From positions 117,087 to 181,086 of the forward strand of contig CAJQUW010008702.1 of assembly GCA_907163375.1 (NCBI GenBank): a stretch of 64,000 nucleotides of DNA. Reading direction: 5' to 3'. Below, piece by piece: positions 50,869 to 61,689 of this stretch (the stretch's first letter is position 1; each line of letters opens with the position of its first letter). The notes below the pieces were generated by a model. That model did no database searches and was not told the origin of the DNA. It saw only the letters and a list, made by a program, of their open reading frames with translations. The translations under genes and the position numbers were made by a program. This stretch comes from Prostheceraeus crozeri (lineage: Eukaryota > Platyhelminthes > Polycladida > Euryleptidae).

Positions 50869-51558
50869 ATTTTTTGAAATAAGTGAAATAAAATTGTTTT
50901 TCAGTCTTTTAGTCTTTCTACGCACAAAAATTAATTAGTAAATTGTATCAAAATATATTTCGCCGGTCTGGCCTTATCAATTGAAATAGAAAGAAATCCT
51001 AAGCAAACATTTTTAGAAATCAAATGCTGAATCATTTGAAATCTGAGGGAAAAGAAGGATACATCAAGTTAATGGAGACATTGCAAAGAACATCATGACA
51101 ACATAGAACAAGAATTTTCAATAAATATAACAAGTGTGCATCATAATAACGCAATGGAACGTCAAATAACGGAATCAGTCAACATCAAAAACGGTATACA
51201 ACAAAAAAGGATCGTCATCAACAACAGAGCAGAGTGGAACCAACCAAACATGCTGAACTAGAGAGATATACCATGAACTATTGTGAACTATGAGACTATT
51301 GAATACTGAACTATGCTGTATGTGGATATTTGCTGGATATCGATAATGACATTGACAGTTAGTAATTTTTGTAAAGAGATTTCAAATGATTTAGAATTTG
51401 ATTTCCAAAAATGTTTGCTTAGGATTTCTTTCTATTTCAATTGATAAGGCCAGACCAGCGAATTATATTTTGATACAATTTACTAATCAATTTTTGTGCG
51501 TAGAAAAACTAAAAGACTGAAAAACAATTTTATTTCACTACTTTCAAAAAAAATGATA
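50869..51558. mobile_element. inverted-repeat (MITE-like) element with ~175-bp arms
   Basis: Bases 50869-51046 are mirrored at 51382-51558, with about 90% identity. Shared words include GAAAAACAATTTTATTTCAC, AATTGATAAGGCCAGACC and AAACATTTTTAGAAATCAAA. The 335-base centre has no frame but is A-rich and repetitive (TGAACTA, AACAACA). No clear target duplication. Its arms are better preserved than those of the fold-back at 9.5 kb. Confidence 0.8.
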
Positions 51559-51783
51559 TCAAAGTCTTTACAAGATCTATTGAAATTATTAAAAATTGTT
51601 TACATTTTGTCAACAAACTATTTTTTCAGAAATTGACCATAAATTTAATTTCTTAATCAACTATTGCTTATGTGAAAGATAATTATTACAAATGCTGATA
51701 TGCAATGATTGAATATGTATAATATATTGTACACAGTAGGCCTGACGTACAGTTTTATGTGTAGGCCTACTATAAATAATTTG

Positions 51784-52910
51784 TTACAATTTCGATGCTA
51801 GTGAAGCGAAGGTGCGAGTAATTTTGTCTGCAATTGGCTGTATTTTGTTCAGTTCATGCAAAACTTGCTTTCCTATCATTGAGGCTTGGATGTTCAAGTT
51901 GACGGCAATGTCAATCATCAAATTTAGCAAAAGTGGTAGTAGCCCTATACAAGCATTTTGCTCCAAGAAGCATTCATTGGCAACTTTGTAAAATTATTTT
52001 ATCTTGACGTCGGTGATGGGAACAGATTGTTATTTTACATGCATCATTGCACATGCACCCACAAAAAGCGTAGATGATCGGCATGTTGAGCATCTTCAGA
52101 CTTCAGGTCGGTTTGTAGATAATCAGCAACATCGGATTGCATGCCTCTTTGCAATGGCACTTGAGTCTTGTAGAAGTTGCTTGAATATGCAAGGACATGA
52201 TCTTCTTCTTATTATAGCATATAGTCGCTCTATGAAAGCATGAGTGGCCTTGTAAACTGTCACTATATCTCTTGGAAATTGTACAGGCAATACGGCAACT
52301 GCAGCTTCGATCATATTGTGATTGTTATGTCCATTGACCAACTTACAGCAAACTGAATATTGTTGTAATCCAAAATGATCAATGGTTTCTTCACTGTTAC
52401 GCTTATATGAAAGAGGATATGAATTACTCCACATAGATTGTTTCCGTTGCGCTTTGGTGTCTACATCGCACAAAAGAGCAAAATAACTTTGTTGTCATCA
52501 CAAAAAGATAAGCAACCGTTGAATGTCCTGATAGTATTATCATGGCACACAACGCGCTACATATGGAGGATTTGCAAGAAGAAATTCTAGAAGAATTTAT
52601 TATCGGATTATGCGACTTCTTCCGCATATAAGACCAGCTTGCATACTCTACCCTTGTATTCCACAAATTGTTCATTTGACAGTAGGTGGCTCTTCTGGGG
52701 GAAGATGCGTCGATGTCTTGAGTTGAACGACTCCAACAACCTTCCGATAGGTACGTCATTCGACGACGGCCGAAGCGTTGCACACCAATCAATGACAACA
52801 GACAAATAAGAGCCACGAAAATATCTAACAATGCCTAATTTGTCGCTTTTGACAAAATGTAATTGGCCTGAATAAGCAAAGAGTAGTACGTCCATCCCAA
52901 AAGGAAGCAC
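51784..52910 (-). other. unrecognised coding-like segment
   Basis: Several minus-strand frames follow each other (52608-52910, 52424-52831, 52123-52473, 51784-51966). Some read like protein, for example NMIEAAVAVLPVQFPRDIV and LHFVKSDKLGIVRYFRGSY. No motif I know is present. It could be a multi-exon host gene fragment or a decayed transposon gene. Frame changes and the lack of good splice sites favour decay. Confidence 0.3.
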
Positions 52911-52919
52911 AAAATGTGC

Positions 52920-53600
52920 AACGATGAGTTATCATGCTGACTCAGCCCGTGACCTCGCGTGACCTTAGGTGAAATCCCGTCCCAAAATCAAGTCCGAAAT
53001 GAGGAGATATGAGTCATCATGCTGACTCAGCTTTCTCCCCTCTGTAAGGAAGTCGCCAAGGATGTGCTTGGAGGAATGGGTCCGAGAGGAGGAAGCTGGT
53101 CCCCCCCGACGGCGACTCAACCGACCAAGTTGGTCATCCCATCGTGTTCCTCATCGAAAATGGAGTGTTTGACATTTTCATGAAAAATCGCTCCCCCCGA
53201 CTCACCCGACCAAGTTAGTTGAAAAGACCAAAGTTGTTCAGAATCATGTGAAACAAACTTCAATCAAGGTTTCAGGTTGAAATTCGCACAAAAAAATTTT
53301 TCGAAAATTTTCGTCACCTTGGGCCTCGACACTTGGGATTTTTCGTGAAAAAAACAGTTCAAAATGTTAGAATTGAGCTCCGAGACCCATCCCATCGTGT
53401 TTGTCGTCAAAAGTTGGGTCGGTGAAGTGTCGGTGAAAAATCGCCCCCCCCCCCCAACGACTCAACCGACCAAGTTGGTCGAAAACACCAAAATTGCTCA
53501 GAAAGGTCTGAAATGGACTTTGGTGAGGTTTTCAGTGGTCGAAAATACTTAGGATTTTTCAAGTCCAAATGTGAAATGTCGCTTTTTTTTAGCCAAATTG
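52920..53600. repeat. diverged ~250-bp repeats with CGACTCAACCGACCAAGTTG core
   Basis: The phrase CGACTCAACCGACCAAGTTG occurs near 53112, 53200 and 53458, with flanking words CCCATCGTGTT.CTC, TGAAAAATCGC(C)n and GAAAA.ACCAAA.TTG.TCAGAA repeated about 250 bases apart. A second repeat, ATGAGT.ATCATGCTGACTCAGC, occurs at about 52925 and 53009. A run of twelve C lies at 53444-53455. No gene is visible. Confidence 0.65.
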
Positions 53601-54717
53601 ACAATTTCTCACTCAGGAATGGAAGTTAATAAAGAGCTCGGGTTTCTTTTAGGGGTACGACTGCACGTTGTTTTCTAGGCTCCTTCATTTTGAGACGTAT
53701 GGCAGGCTCCATTTCCAAATGAGAGCATGTTTAAAATCGAGTTTTTGCGCATTTTCCAAGATTTTGGAACTTTTTGAAGAATTGGGCGTGTGTTTTAACT
53801 CGACTTCTGCTTATCAGAGAAAATTGAAGGATGGCTTCCATGAAACCTTAGTGTGAGAAGACCACCCCATCAAAATTTGAAGTCAATCGGAGCACTAGAA
53901 CCGGAGATAGACGTAATAAAAGTTTTTGGATGATGGATCTTACGTCATCAGCTGATCGCCACAAACTATATAAGTGGAATCTCTGCTTGTGGAAATCAGT
54001 TCTCCTCCCGACTGGGTTGGGGTAGGTGAACTCCGGAGCTCTGATGATAGCATCGGACATTCCAAATTTCGGGTTTCTGTAAGACACCGACTTAGAAAAT
54101 TTCAATGCTGATATCAGCTGAGGCGTCAGACTTAGAGGTTCGCCAGGAGATGGCCTTCGTATCCAGGCCATAAAAGACTCCAAAACTTTAATGGCTTGTA
54201 ACTTTGCTTCTACAAGTCCGTTTGACTTGATTCAAAAAAGAGTCGATCGCTATTGATCAGACCTACATTGACAGACTTCTTATAAAATTTCATAAGTAGT
54301 GCTAAAAAGTTGAAAATTTTAAATTCACTATTTTTTGGAGGTTTTCTGGGGTTTTCGACCCTGCTGAAGTCAACTAAAGGATTTGTCATGATGTCTGAGC
54401 CACATATGAACCAAGCGGCTTTTCACTGAAAGCGAGCAAGACACGGAGAGTTTTGCTGTAATATTCCACTGACAGGGTGTTCCTTCGGGACGGCGGATGA
54501 TGCCGTAGTGATAAGTGTGGCAAGGGAGTGTGTCATATTTCAGACCGAAACCGCTGGGGCGACTCATGTTGGGCATTTGACACAGTTCTCAACGTAGCAC
54601 TTTGAAGGCCAATCGGTTGAGTCTTAGCTATATTGTCATGGGTGGCATCCAAACATCTCCATTGCAAAACGCTTGTACATCACGGCTTGCTATCAAGCTG
54701 ATCAAAGTCTACCAACC
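53601..54717. other. no gene recognised
   Basis: The 111-codon minus frame at 53848-54183 (RRPSPGEPLSLTPQLISALK...) is the longest. It resembles no known family and has no promoter or start context of note. Confidence 0.35.
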
Positions 54718-55279
54718 TCTTCACGGTGGTTTAGAATGACGTTTAATTGAAAAAAATTAGAACTCGCATAAATCATACACCATTCGAAAACTCCTTGGTT
54801 GGCGAATATTTTTGGCACAATTTAGAAATTTTTTGTCGATATCTTTATGAGTAGTATAGAAAAATGTATTTTTGTACTTAGAACGACAAAATTCACGTGG
54901 GTTCTAAAGTTTAATGGTCGTTAGACGACATTTAACGTGTACAATTCAGGCTAATAATAATTACTTTATCATTTTAGATACAAATAACATAAAAATAAAT
55001 GGCCAAATATGTTCACGGCGACGTTAGTAAGTAGTATGAGTCATATATAGAGTTCTTTATCTTTTTAAGAAAATAAATAAATTCTTATTACATCTATATG
55101 ACTGACACGGGTCAATTCGAGGACGCTGAGGCTAAAACTGATTTCAATTTCTCCAATTATGGCATCTTACATGAAAACATATTATTCCAATATGCATGTA
55201 CATGTATTGAATTTCAATAGTACAAAATAATAAAGTATGAATTCAATTCATAATGCGTTCATAGCTCATAGGCAGTTGA

Positions 55280-57315
55280 TTAAAAATGATTTCCGTTATA
55301 CTCCTGTACGGACCGCAGAAAACGATCAGCAAATCTTTCATGTGTTGTCGGCACTTTGTATTTTTGCCACACATGTGTAAAGTCTGCATGAACCGATTCA
55401 AAAGCTTGTTCTGACCACATGCCGAGTCCGGTTTCTTTACGATCACAGAAGTCAATCACGTGGAACAGTATGGCATGAATCTTCGGAGTCACTTGTAGAC
55501 CCAAAGCTTGAAAACAATGATTGAAGACATCAATCTTACCCTTACAGTCATTTTGCAATATTTTCCCAAAGCAACTCAATACTACATCATTCAAGGCGCG
55601 AAATGCCCAAACATAGTCTCTCAGCTCAATTGGAGCAAGTTCTTGCAATAGATCCACATTCTTCAGGAGTTTTCGGCATGCGTTGCCCGCGAAAGCACCG
55701 CCATGAATTGCCTCTCTCTGAACATTCAAAGATGAGGCCCATCGCAAAACTTTACAAATACCAAGTTTATATATAACAAGTATATATAACAAATATGCAA
55801 GTTTACAAATAACAAGTTTACCGCGCCCAACATCAAGTGTAGCTCCGGTGGTGGAATTATATCGATTACCTCAGTGGTATCTGGGCCTTTGAAGATGGGT
55901 GAGTGAGTGCAATTACCGAAATGTTTGGCATTCTTTGTGTCCTTCTCCGAGTCAACAAACGACCAGTACTGACGACGTACACTTCCCAAAGTTCTCAGTT
56001 CACCACGAGAATCCAATTTTTCTTTCGATGAATTGCACCACGTGCATGGATGAGAACATGCGTGTGCCATCAAACCGATTGTTGTGTTTGCTAACTTTAA
56101 ATCCATACAACAAGTAAAGGGATGTAATGTTTGAGGAGACGCAAATTTTAATAAATTCCACAGTAACAATACATTCCGATATGTCTCCTTTGCGTCTGGA
56201 ACGATAGCAATGACAAATAACTTGCGCACACTTGTATCTTTCAGATTTCTCTCAGCAACGCCATCGGATAGTTTGCTTCTCACCACAGTTGTGCTTTCAG
56301 ATGATGGATCAGGAGGTAATCGAAATCATACACAGATTTTGAGGAAACCTCCACCTCTGTACAGACCAATAACTGAATCTACTTCGACGCCACCCTGAGG
56401 ATGTCTGTGGGCGACAACACGATCTTTCAATGCTTCAATGTCTGTACAATACACAACTGGGAGCGATGAAGATGCCTTACTCGCCGAAGAGTCAAATTGG
56501 TGAACTTCATAAGTAAATATGTCACCGACTTGATGAGATACAAGCTGCAATTTCTCTCGCAAGTACGGCTCAGTTGAATTTCTGGATCCGAAAGCAGAAC
56601 GAATGTGTTTTCCAAGAGCCTTTGTCTGGTTGGTCGATAACCTTTAATCTGAACGAATTCTCTGCATGTCGTCAGCTGTTACCTTTTCAGGCTGCGGGCT
56701 CTTGGAAACATCGACCCTCAAGGGTTGGCTTCTGATCGAGGAAAGCTTGAACGAAGTGTCATCGGACTCACGAACTTTCTGTCTTTTAATCGCAGATGCC
56801 AATTGTTCTTCTGAACGTCGTGGTGCACTTGAATTAGGCGAATCCGCAGCGAAGGATAATAGATTCTCATGTCGCCAAGCTTGAGTACATGTATGCGGTT
56901 TTCCTTTGCCAATCGCAGTAAGACAGTATGAACAGAGATTCACTACATTCGGTGTTTTTAGTGGAACATTTGCCACATATGTTGGTCCTGGTTGGCGCTT
57001 GTGTATAACAGAATTTGACAGTCCAAAATTTGACGTTGTTGATGCTCGTGCAATATCGCTAACAAGACACATGCACTTCAGGTTACTCCTCGTTAAAGGA
57101 CGCAGGTTTCCAAGTTGAGAATAATCGAAAATTTGTATTTCTCGTTTGAAGTTGCTCCTCTTATATTCATACACAATTATATGACAGTTACTACACAGCG
57201 ACGCAGGAAATCTGATGTCATCGAAGTCACTAATATCCACAATTAATTTTCGAATCACTTCGCGGGCAGCATCAGAAATGTTTTGCATAACTTTGGTCTT
57301 GGAGAAGCATACCAT
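55280..57315 (-). pseudogene. transposase of the CACTA/Chapaev-like element, frameshifted
   Basis: The first piece (56644-57315, 223 codons) starts MVCFSKTKVMQNISDAAREV and has cysteine pairs CSNC (41/44) and CSYCLTAIGKGKPHTC (128-143), a zinc-finger layout. The next pieces (56326-56615, 55726-56286, 55280-55792) change frame. They carry LMAHACSHPCTWCNSSKEKL, IIPPPELHLMLGAVN, GGAFAGNACRKLLKN and GLGMWSEQAFESVHADF, a set of words found in many uncharacterised invertebrate transposon proteins. I infer it to be the transposase. At least three frame changes separate the pieces. Part of it is duplicated downstream. Confidence 0.75.
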
Positions 57316-57639
57316 ACAAACTCATGCTCTGCATTCTTCGTGTGTCTTACAGTGCGTAGTCATGTTCGATGAAAGTTGAAATGAAAATGGTGAAGATCAG
57401 CAGATCTGCCAATTTCATTTCAAATTTAGAAAGGTTACCAATTTTGAAATCTGCACATTCTATGTCAATCTGCTACAAACTGCGTGAGAATAAGGTGGAC
57501 GAATAAGCAACTAATTAGATGTCTATGCTCAATTCCAATGCACCTTCACATTTGAAAATTGTGTTTACAATTGAAAGCTTAACATAGACATCTCATCAGC
57601 TTAATCATCTAACGGTATGCTAGTGCCTTCACGCTAGTC

Positions 57640-57790
57640 CCTTCACAATTAAAAGGGATGCAATGTATGAGGAGACGTAAGTTTCAATAAATTCCACAGT
57701 AACAATACATTGCGATATGTCTCCTTTGTGCCTGGAACGATAGCAATGACAAATAACTTGGGCACACTTGTATCTTTCATAATTCCCTCT
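57640..57790 (-). repeat. internal duplication of a transposase segment
   Basis: This 150-base stretch repeats 56108-56250 in the same orientation with about 88% identity, sharing AATAAATTCCACAGTAACAA and GAACGATAGCAATGACAAAT. It places a second copy of the KLFVIAIVP...ETYRNVLLLWNLLK segment upstream of the main gene, ending in an unrelated leader. It arose by rearrangement within the element or by fusion of two copies. Confidence 0.8.
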
Positions 57791-58344
57791 GCCTTCAGTG
57801 TACATGAATAATGATCTCGATCAAGCTTTGACAAATTGATTTCATTGAACTTAATTTTAGGTTATCAAAGGTTATTTGATATCGTAAATTAGTCTACTAT
57901 GGTACATCTATGAAAATACATTAGATGTATCCTCAGCGTCCTCGAATTGACCCGTGTCATTCATATAGATGTAATAAGAATTAATTTATTTTCTTAAAAA
58001 GATAAAGAACTCTATATATGACTCATACTACTAACTAACGTCGCCGTGAACATATTTGGCCATTTATTTTTATGTTATTTGTATCTAAAATGATAAAGTA
58101 ATTATTATTAGCCTGAATTGTACACGTTAAATGTCGTCTAACGACCATTAAACTTTAGAACCCACGTGAATTTTGTCGTTCTAAGTACAAAAATACATTT
58201 TTCTATACTACTCATAAAGATATCGACAAAAAATTTCTAAATTGTGCCAAAAATATTCGCCAACCAAGGGGTTTTCGAATGGTGTATGATTTATGCGAGT
58301 TCTAACTTTTTCCAATTAAACGTCATTCTGGACCACCGTGTCTT

Positions 58345-58780
58345 GTAAATAACTCCACCGGTTTTCATGTCTGGCTATCAAGTCATTGACGGTGTAAGTT
58401 ACGGAGATTTTCGGTGTCATACTTCCTTCTTACTTCCCGGCGTTCTTTCGAGACAGCGGTGAAGTCCGTAACGATGAGTACTGCACGGGACGTTGGCAAT
58501 GGTAATCCTTGTGAAACCTCTCTGCGTCATGTTTCCAAGTGGTTGCCTTTCGTCTCAACGTTGTACTCTGACCGCCAGGGCGACGTTTAGCTATCTGCCA
58601 CAGGTTACCTCATAAAATCTCCATTGGACTTGTCTGCCGATAGTTGACCATACATGCGAGAATGAACCATGAGTTCTGCTTATCTCTATCACGGAGACGA
58701 TATGATGAATGGAATGAAATGGGAGGGCATTCATGCGCCACACGCAACCACACGCTAATTTGTCTCTTCGCTAGTGAACA
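58345..58780. other. no gene recognised
   Basis: Flank of the transposon; short frames only. Confidence 0.4.
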
Positions 58781-58804
58781 AGCTCTTGTGAGTGTAGTCA
58801 GAAA

Positions 58805-59265
58805 CTTTATCATGTTGTACAAAAGTTTTACTGCAACACAGGTTGATGTATAGTTAGAAAGTTTGATCATGACGCCTCATGAAACACAAATGTCATAAAA
58901 TGTAAGCGCAAGTGTAGTCAAATAGTTTTACCGTGACACACGTTTGTGAAAGTAAAGTTTGACCATCTAAGTTTTATTCGTGAGTGTCGTCAGAAAGTGT
59001 ATCAGGGTTTGCAAAAGAAAAGTGTGGTGTATCCAAATAGTTTTACCGCGACGCACGTTTGTGAAAGTAAAGTTTGGTCATCGAAGTTTTATTCGTGAGT
59101 GTCATCAGAAAGTGTATCATGCTTTGCAAAAGCAACGTCTAGTGTAGTCAAATAGTTTTACCGCGACGCACGTTTGTGAAAGTAAAGTTTGATCATTGAA
59201 GTTTTATGACTGACCGAACTCATCACAGCATTAGAAAGTTTTATCGAAAAGGTTTTACTGCACAG
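58805..59265. repeat. 115-bp tandem repeat
   Basis: The word AATAGTTTTACCG.GAC.CA starts at 58921, 59036 and 59151, exactly 115 bases apart. It is followed each time by CGTTTGTGAAAGTAAAGTTT and, in the first two units, GTTTTATTCGTGAGTGTC. Divergent units extend to each side (GAAAGTTTTAT words to about 59320). There is no frame and no CRISPR-like layout. Confidence 0.85.
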
Positions 59266-59330
59266 AGTAGATTGTCTTGTAACTTACCTTCACAGTGTTA
59301 GAAAGTTTTATTGGAGACAGTTGCCAAATG

Positions 59331-61230
59331 TTCCCCTATTAGAAAATTCAAATTCCATGACTGTTAGATTGCTGAATACTTCATCAGGTTTACTAAAAGC
59401 AGTTTTCTACTGCAGTCAGACTGAGAGTTTTGAATGGTATATGAAAACAGTGTTCACCACAGCGCTAGAAAGTTTTACTGCACTGTGTAGATTGTTTCAC
59501 AGCGTTAAAAGGTCTTATAGTAAGTACTACAGTGTTCAATGTTTTATAAAACCAGGTAAAGTCTTGTCACAAACGTTGAGTGTGTGAGAGCTAGTTCCAT
59601 GACATTGAATTGCATGGGTTCTGAAGTCCTAAAGTCCATAATCCAAGGGTAGGCTCCTCTACGGTTGGGTTTAGGGTTTTATATCACATGCGTTAACCGT
59701 TCGTGTAGAATGCGTGAAGTACATATTCGCTTAAAGACTAAACGCAAATGTTGAAATAAGTTTTGGAAGAAGTCTTTGACATGCTGTTGTGAAACTTAGC
59801 GAACGTTGAAAAAGTTTTATAAAATGTTTCTGCAGTCACACTCGTTAGCGTACCAGCTTTACCAAATGTGCTGTTTGCCTTTATCAAATTGAATGCGTGT
59901 GTAGACTGTTTTGTGAATAAAGACATTGTTAAACGTTTTTGCACTCTGCATTGACAGCATGCAAGTATACACATAACAACCTGTAACGTTGTAAGTCGAA
60001 TGCATATGAGTTAGGAAACACTCAAAACATGTGTGAGATAAAAATCAACCTGCTAGATTAAGTGAAACACAAAAGTGTCACAACTATTTTACGGGAAACT
60101 TGTAAAGGAGAACTGTGTAGCGAGAACGCTTACACTCATCATAGACAGATGAACATATATTCTAACTTCAACTTTCTGACATTAAAATGAAATTCGTGAG
60201 CATGAGCCGTGGTGTAAAAAACTTTATGACAACAACTTTATGTTGGTAAAACTTTCATAGATTGCAGTCGCGTTTAAAGTTGACATAAAAACCTGTAGAA
60301 ACGCATAAGTCTTAGATGCAGTTCAACGACTCGACCATTGAACTAACAAAATGAACAAGTCTGTGTAGAGGACCATAACACGCTCATCAGTAGGAAACAG
60401 CAAAGCATGCAATGTCATTGAATGATCATAACTGAGTGATAAGTCTGTGTCAGTGGAATTATTTCATGGGTATGAAACAGCGAACATTACATTAGGACTG
60501 TCCATGAGCATTAAAGGCTAGAATTAAAGTTTGCTTTTCATGTTCTTGACAAATGAATGCGTGTCTCATTTCTAAACGAATCGTGCATTGCTGTATGATA
60601 ATAGAATCAACATTGAAACCTGCATCAAGTGATTTTCTGTGCAAATGCAGACGATGTGAAAATGACACACGGATTGACATTTAACATTGCTTGCAATATT
60701 CAACACGCTGCCATTCAAAAGCAGCTAAGACGTTTATCATAAAACCTATCAGTGAAACAGATGTCATATAACCCTCCTGTGCACACAAAGAATCACGAGT
60801 GCACTCTGTCGCCTGTTTGTCGCGCTGCCCCCTCAGCAGATAGAGTAGAACACAAAGATGAATGACAGGGCAACCGGTTGGCAACCGTCTGTCACGCTGC
60901 CCCCCTCAGCAGATAGAGTAGAACACAAAGATGAATGATAACGCTCTCTCTGGCACCCGTCTGTCACATTAAACACATTGAATTTTCTATCGCATCTGTC
61001 CAACGAGCAAGGATGCAGGAACTTATCGTCATCTCAGACCTCCCACCTAGCTGATTCCCACACAGCTCATTGCTATCGCACCGGAAGGGAGATTCACGCG
61101 ATAAATGCATCTAAGTTTGTTGAGTGGTTGAGGATGGCAGTCAATGAAAATATGTCTTCCCTTTTCTTCCTCCAATCATAAGTTAAGAGCAATATGATTG
61201 CGCGAACCAGACATTTGAAAAGCTGTATCA
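59331..61230. other. repeat-rich non-coding stretch
   Basis: Contains a 74-base tandem pair (CCTCAGCAGATAGAGTAGAA near 60831 and 60905) and a first copy (59625-59735) of a module with AAAGTCCAT, GTTGGGTTTAGGGTTTTATA and CGTGTAGAATGCGTG. The module recurs at 62.2-62.85 kb. Frames here are short and unrecognised. Confidence 0.55.
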
Positions 61231-61236
61231 TTCTCA

Positions 61237-61243
61237 TATAAAG
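61237..61243 (+). promoter_or_regulatory. TATA box of the acidic-repeat gene
   Basis: TATAAAG lies about 25 bases before an initiator-like TTTCACTAT, placing a start near 61262 and giving a very short leader before the ATG at 61274. Confidence 0.5.
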
Positions 61244-61273
61244 CAGAGTCTCTTGCATTTCACTATCATAGTC

Positions 61274-61609
61274 ATGTCCGATAAGCCGAGAGCGTGCGTT
61301 ATGCCATTTCGCATCGTACACCGTGGAGAAGAATTCCACAGTGATATCTACGGTGAGGATATCACTGTGGAGTTTATGAAGTATTATTCATACTTCACCT
61401 TGAATGAGGATATGAGCCGTCGACTACGGCAAGAGAAGGAGACGGCGGAAAGTGAGGTCGACACGGTGGCGAGTGAGGCCGAGACGGTGACGAGTGAGGC
61501 CGAGACGGTGATGAGTGAGGCCGAGACGGTGGCGAGTGAGGAGATGATGTGGAGTGAGGATTCGGAAGGTGAGGAAGTGGAAGCGAGTGAAGATGTCGTT
61601 GTGATATGA
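61274..61609 (+). CDS. small acidic protein with 7-residue repeats
   Basis: From the first ATG (the longer reading begins on TTG) the protein has 111 residues. The first half (MSDKPRACVMPFRIVHRGEE, then YGEDITVEFMKYYSYFTLNED) is globular-looking. Residues from about 60 consist of four SEAETVx heptads encoded by a 21-bp tandem repeat (61451-61534), followed by an acidic Ser/Glu tail. There is no signal peptide or membrane segment. An upstream TATA box and an intron-like sequence just past the stop support a real gene. Function unknown. The heptads could form a helix or be disordered. Confidence 0.6.
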   Translation: MSDKPRACVMPFRIVHRGEEFHSDIYGEDITVEFMKYYSYFTLNEDMSRRLRQEKETAESEVDTVASEAETVTSEAETVMSEAETVASEEMMWSEDSEGEEVEASEDVVVI

Positions 61610-61618
61610 GATGATGAA

Positions 61619-61680
61619 GTAAGAGTTTTACACATGCATACGAATGGCTGTCATCTCAACTCGTTCATGTTTTCTTTCAG
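61619..61680 (+). other. candidate 62-bp intron in the 3' UTR
   Basis: It starts GTAAGAG (good donor) and ends TTTTCTTTCAG (good pyrimidine tract and acceptor). It lies 10 bases after the stop codon of the acidic-repeat gene. An intron this short and this close to the stop would not trigger decay of the message. Confidence 0.45.
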
Positions 61681-61689
61681 TGATGGAGT

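Larger units (their letters stand above)
54722..58340. mobile_element. 3.6-kb DNA transposon with 410-bp TIRs and 4-bp TSD (CACTA/Chapaev-like ends)
   Basis: Both ends start CACGGTGGT (54722 and, inverted, from 58340) and the inverted match continues for about 410 bases (54722-55131 against 57931-58340) at about 95% identity. TCTT flanks both sides (54718-54721 and 58341-58344). CAC termini with a short target duplication suit the CMC (CACTA, Mirage, Chapaev) group. The high arm identity indicates a fairly recent insertion, although the internal gene is broken. Confidence 0.88.

Noticed and set aside
53848-54183. 111-codon minus-strand frame as a gene
   Set aside because: No recognisable family, no start context and repetitive surroundings.
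58921-59265. CRISPR-like regular repeats
   Set aside because: The 115-bp units are contiguous tandem repeats without distinct spacers, in an animal genome.
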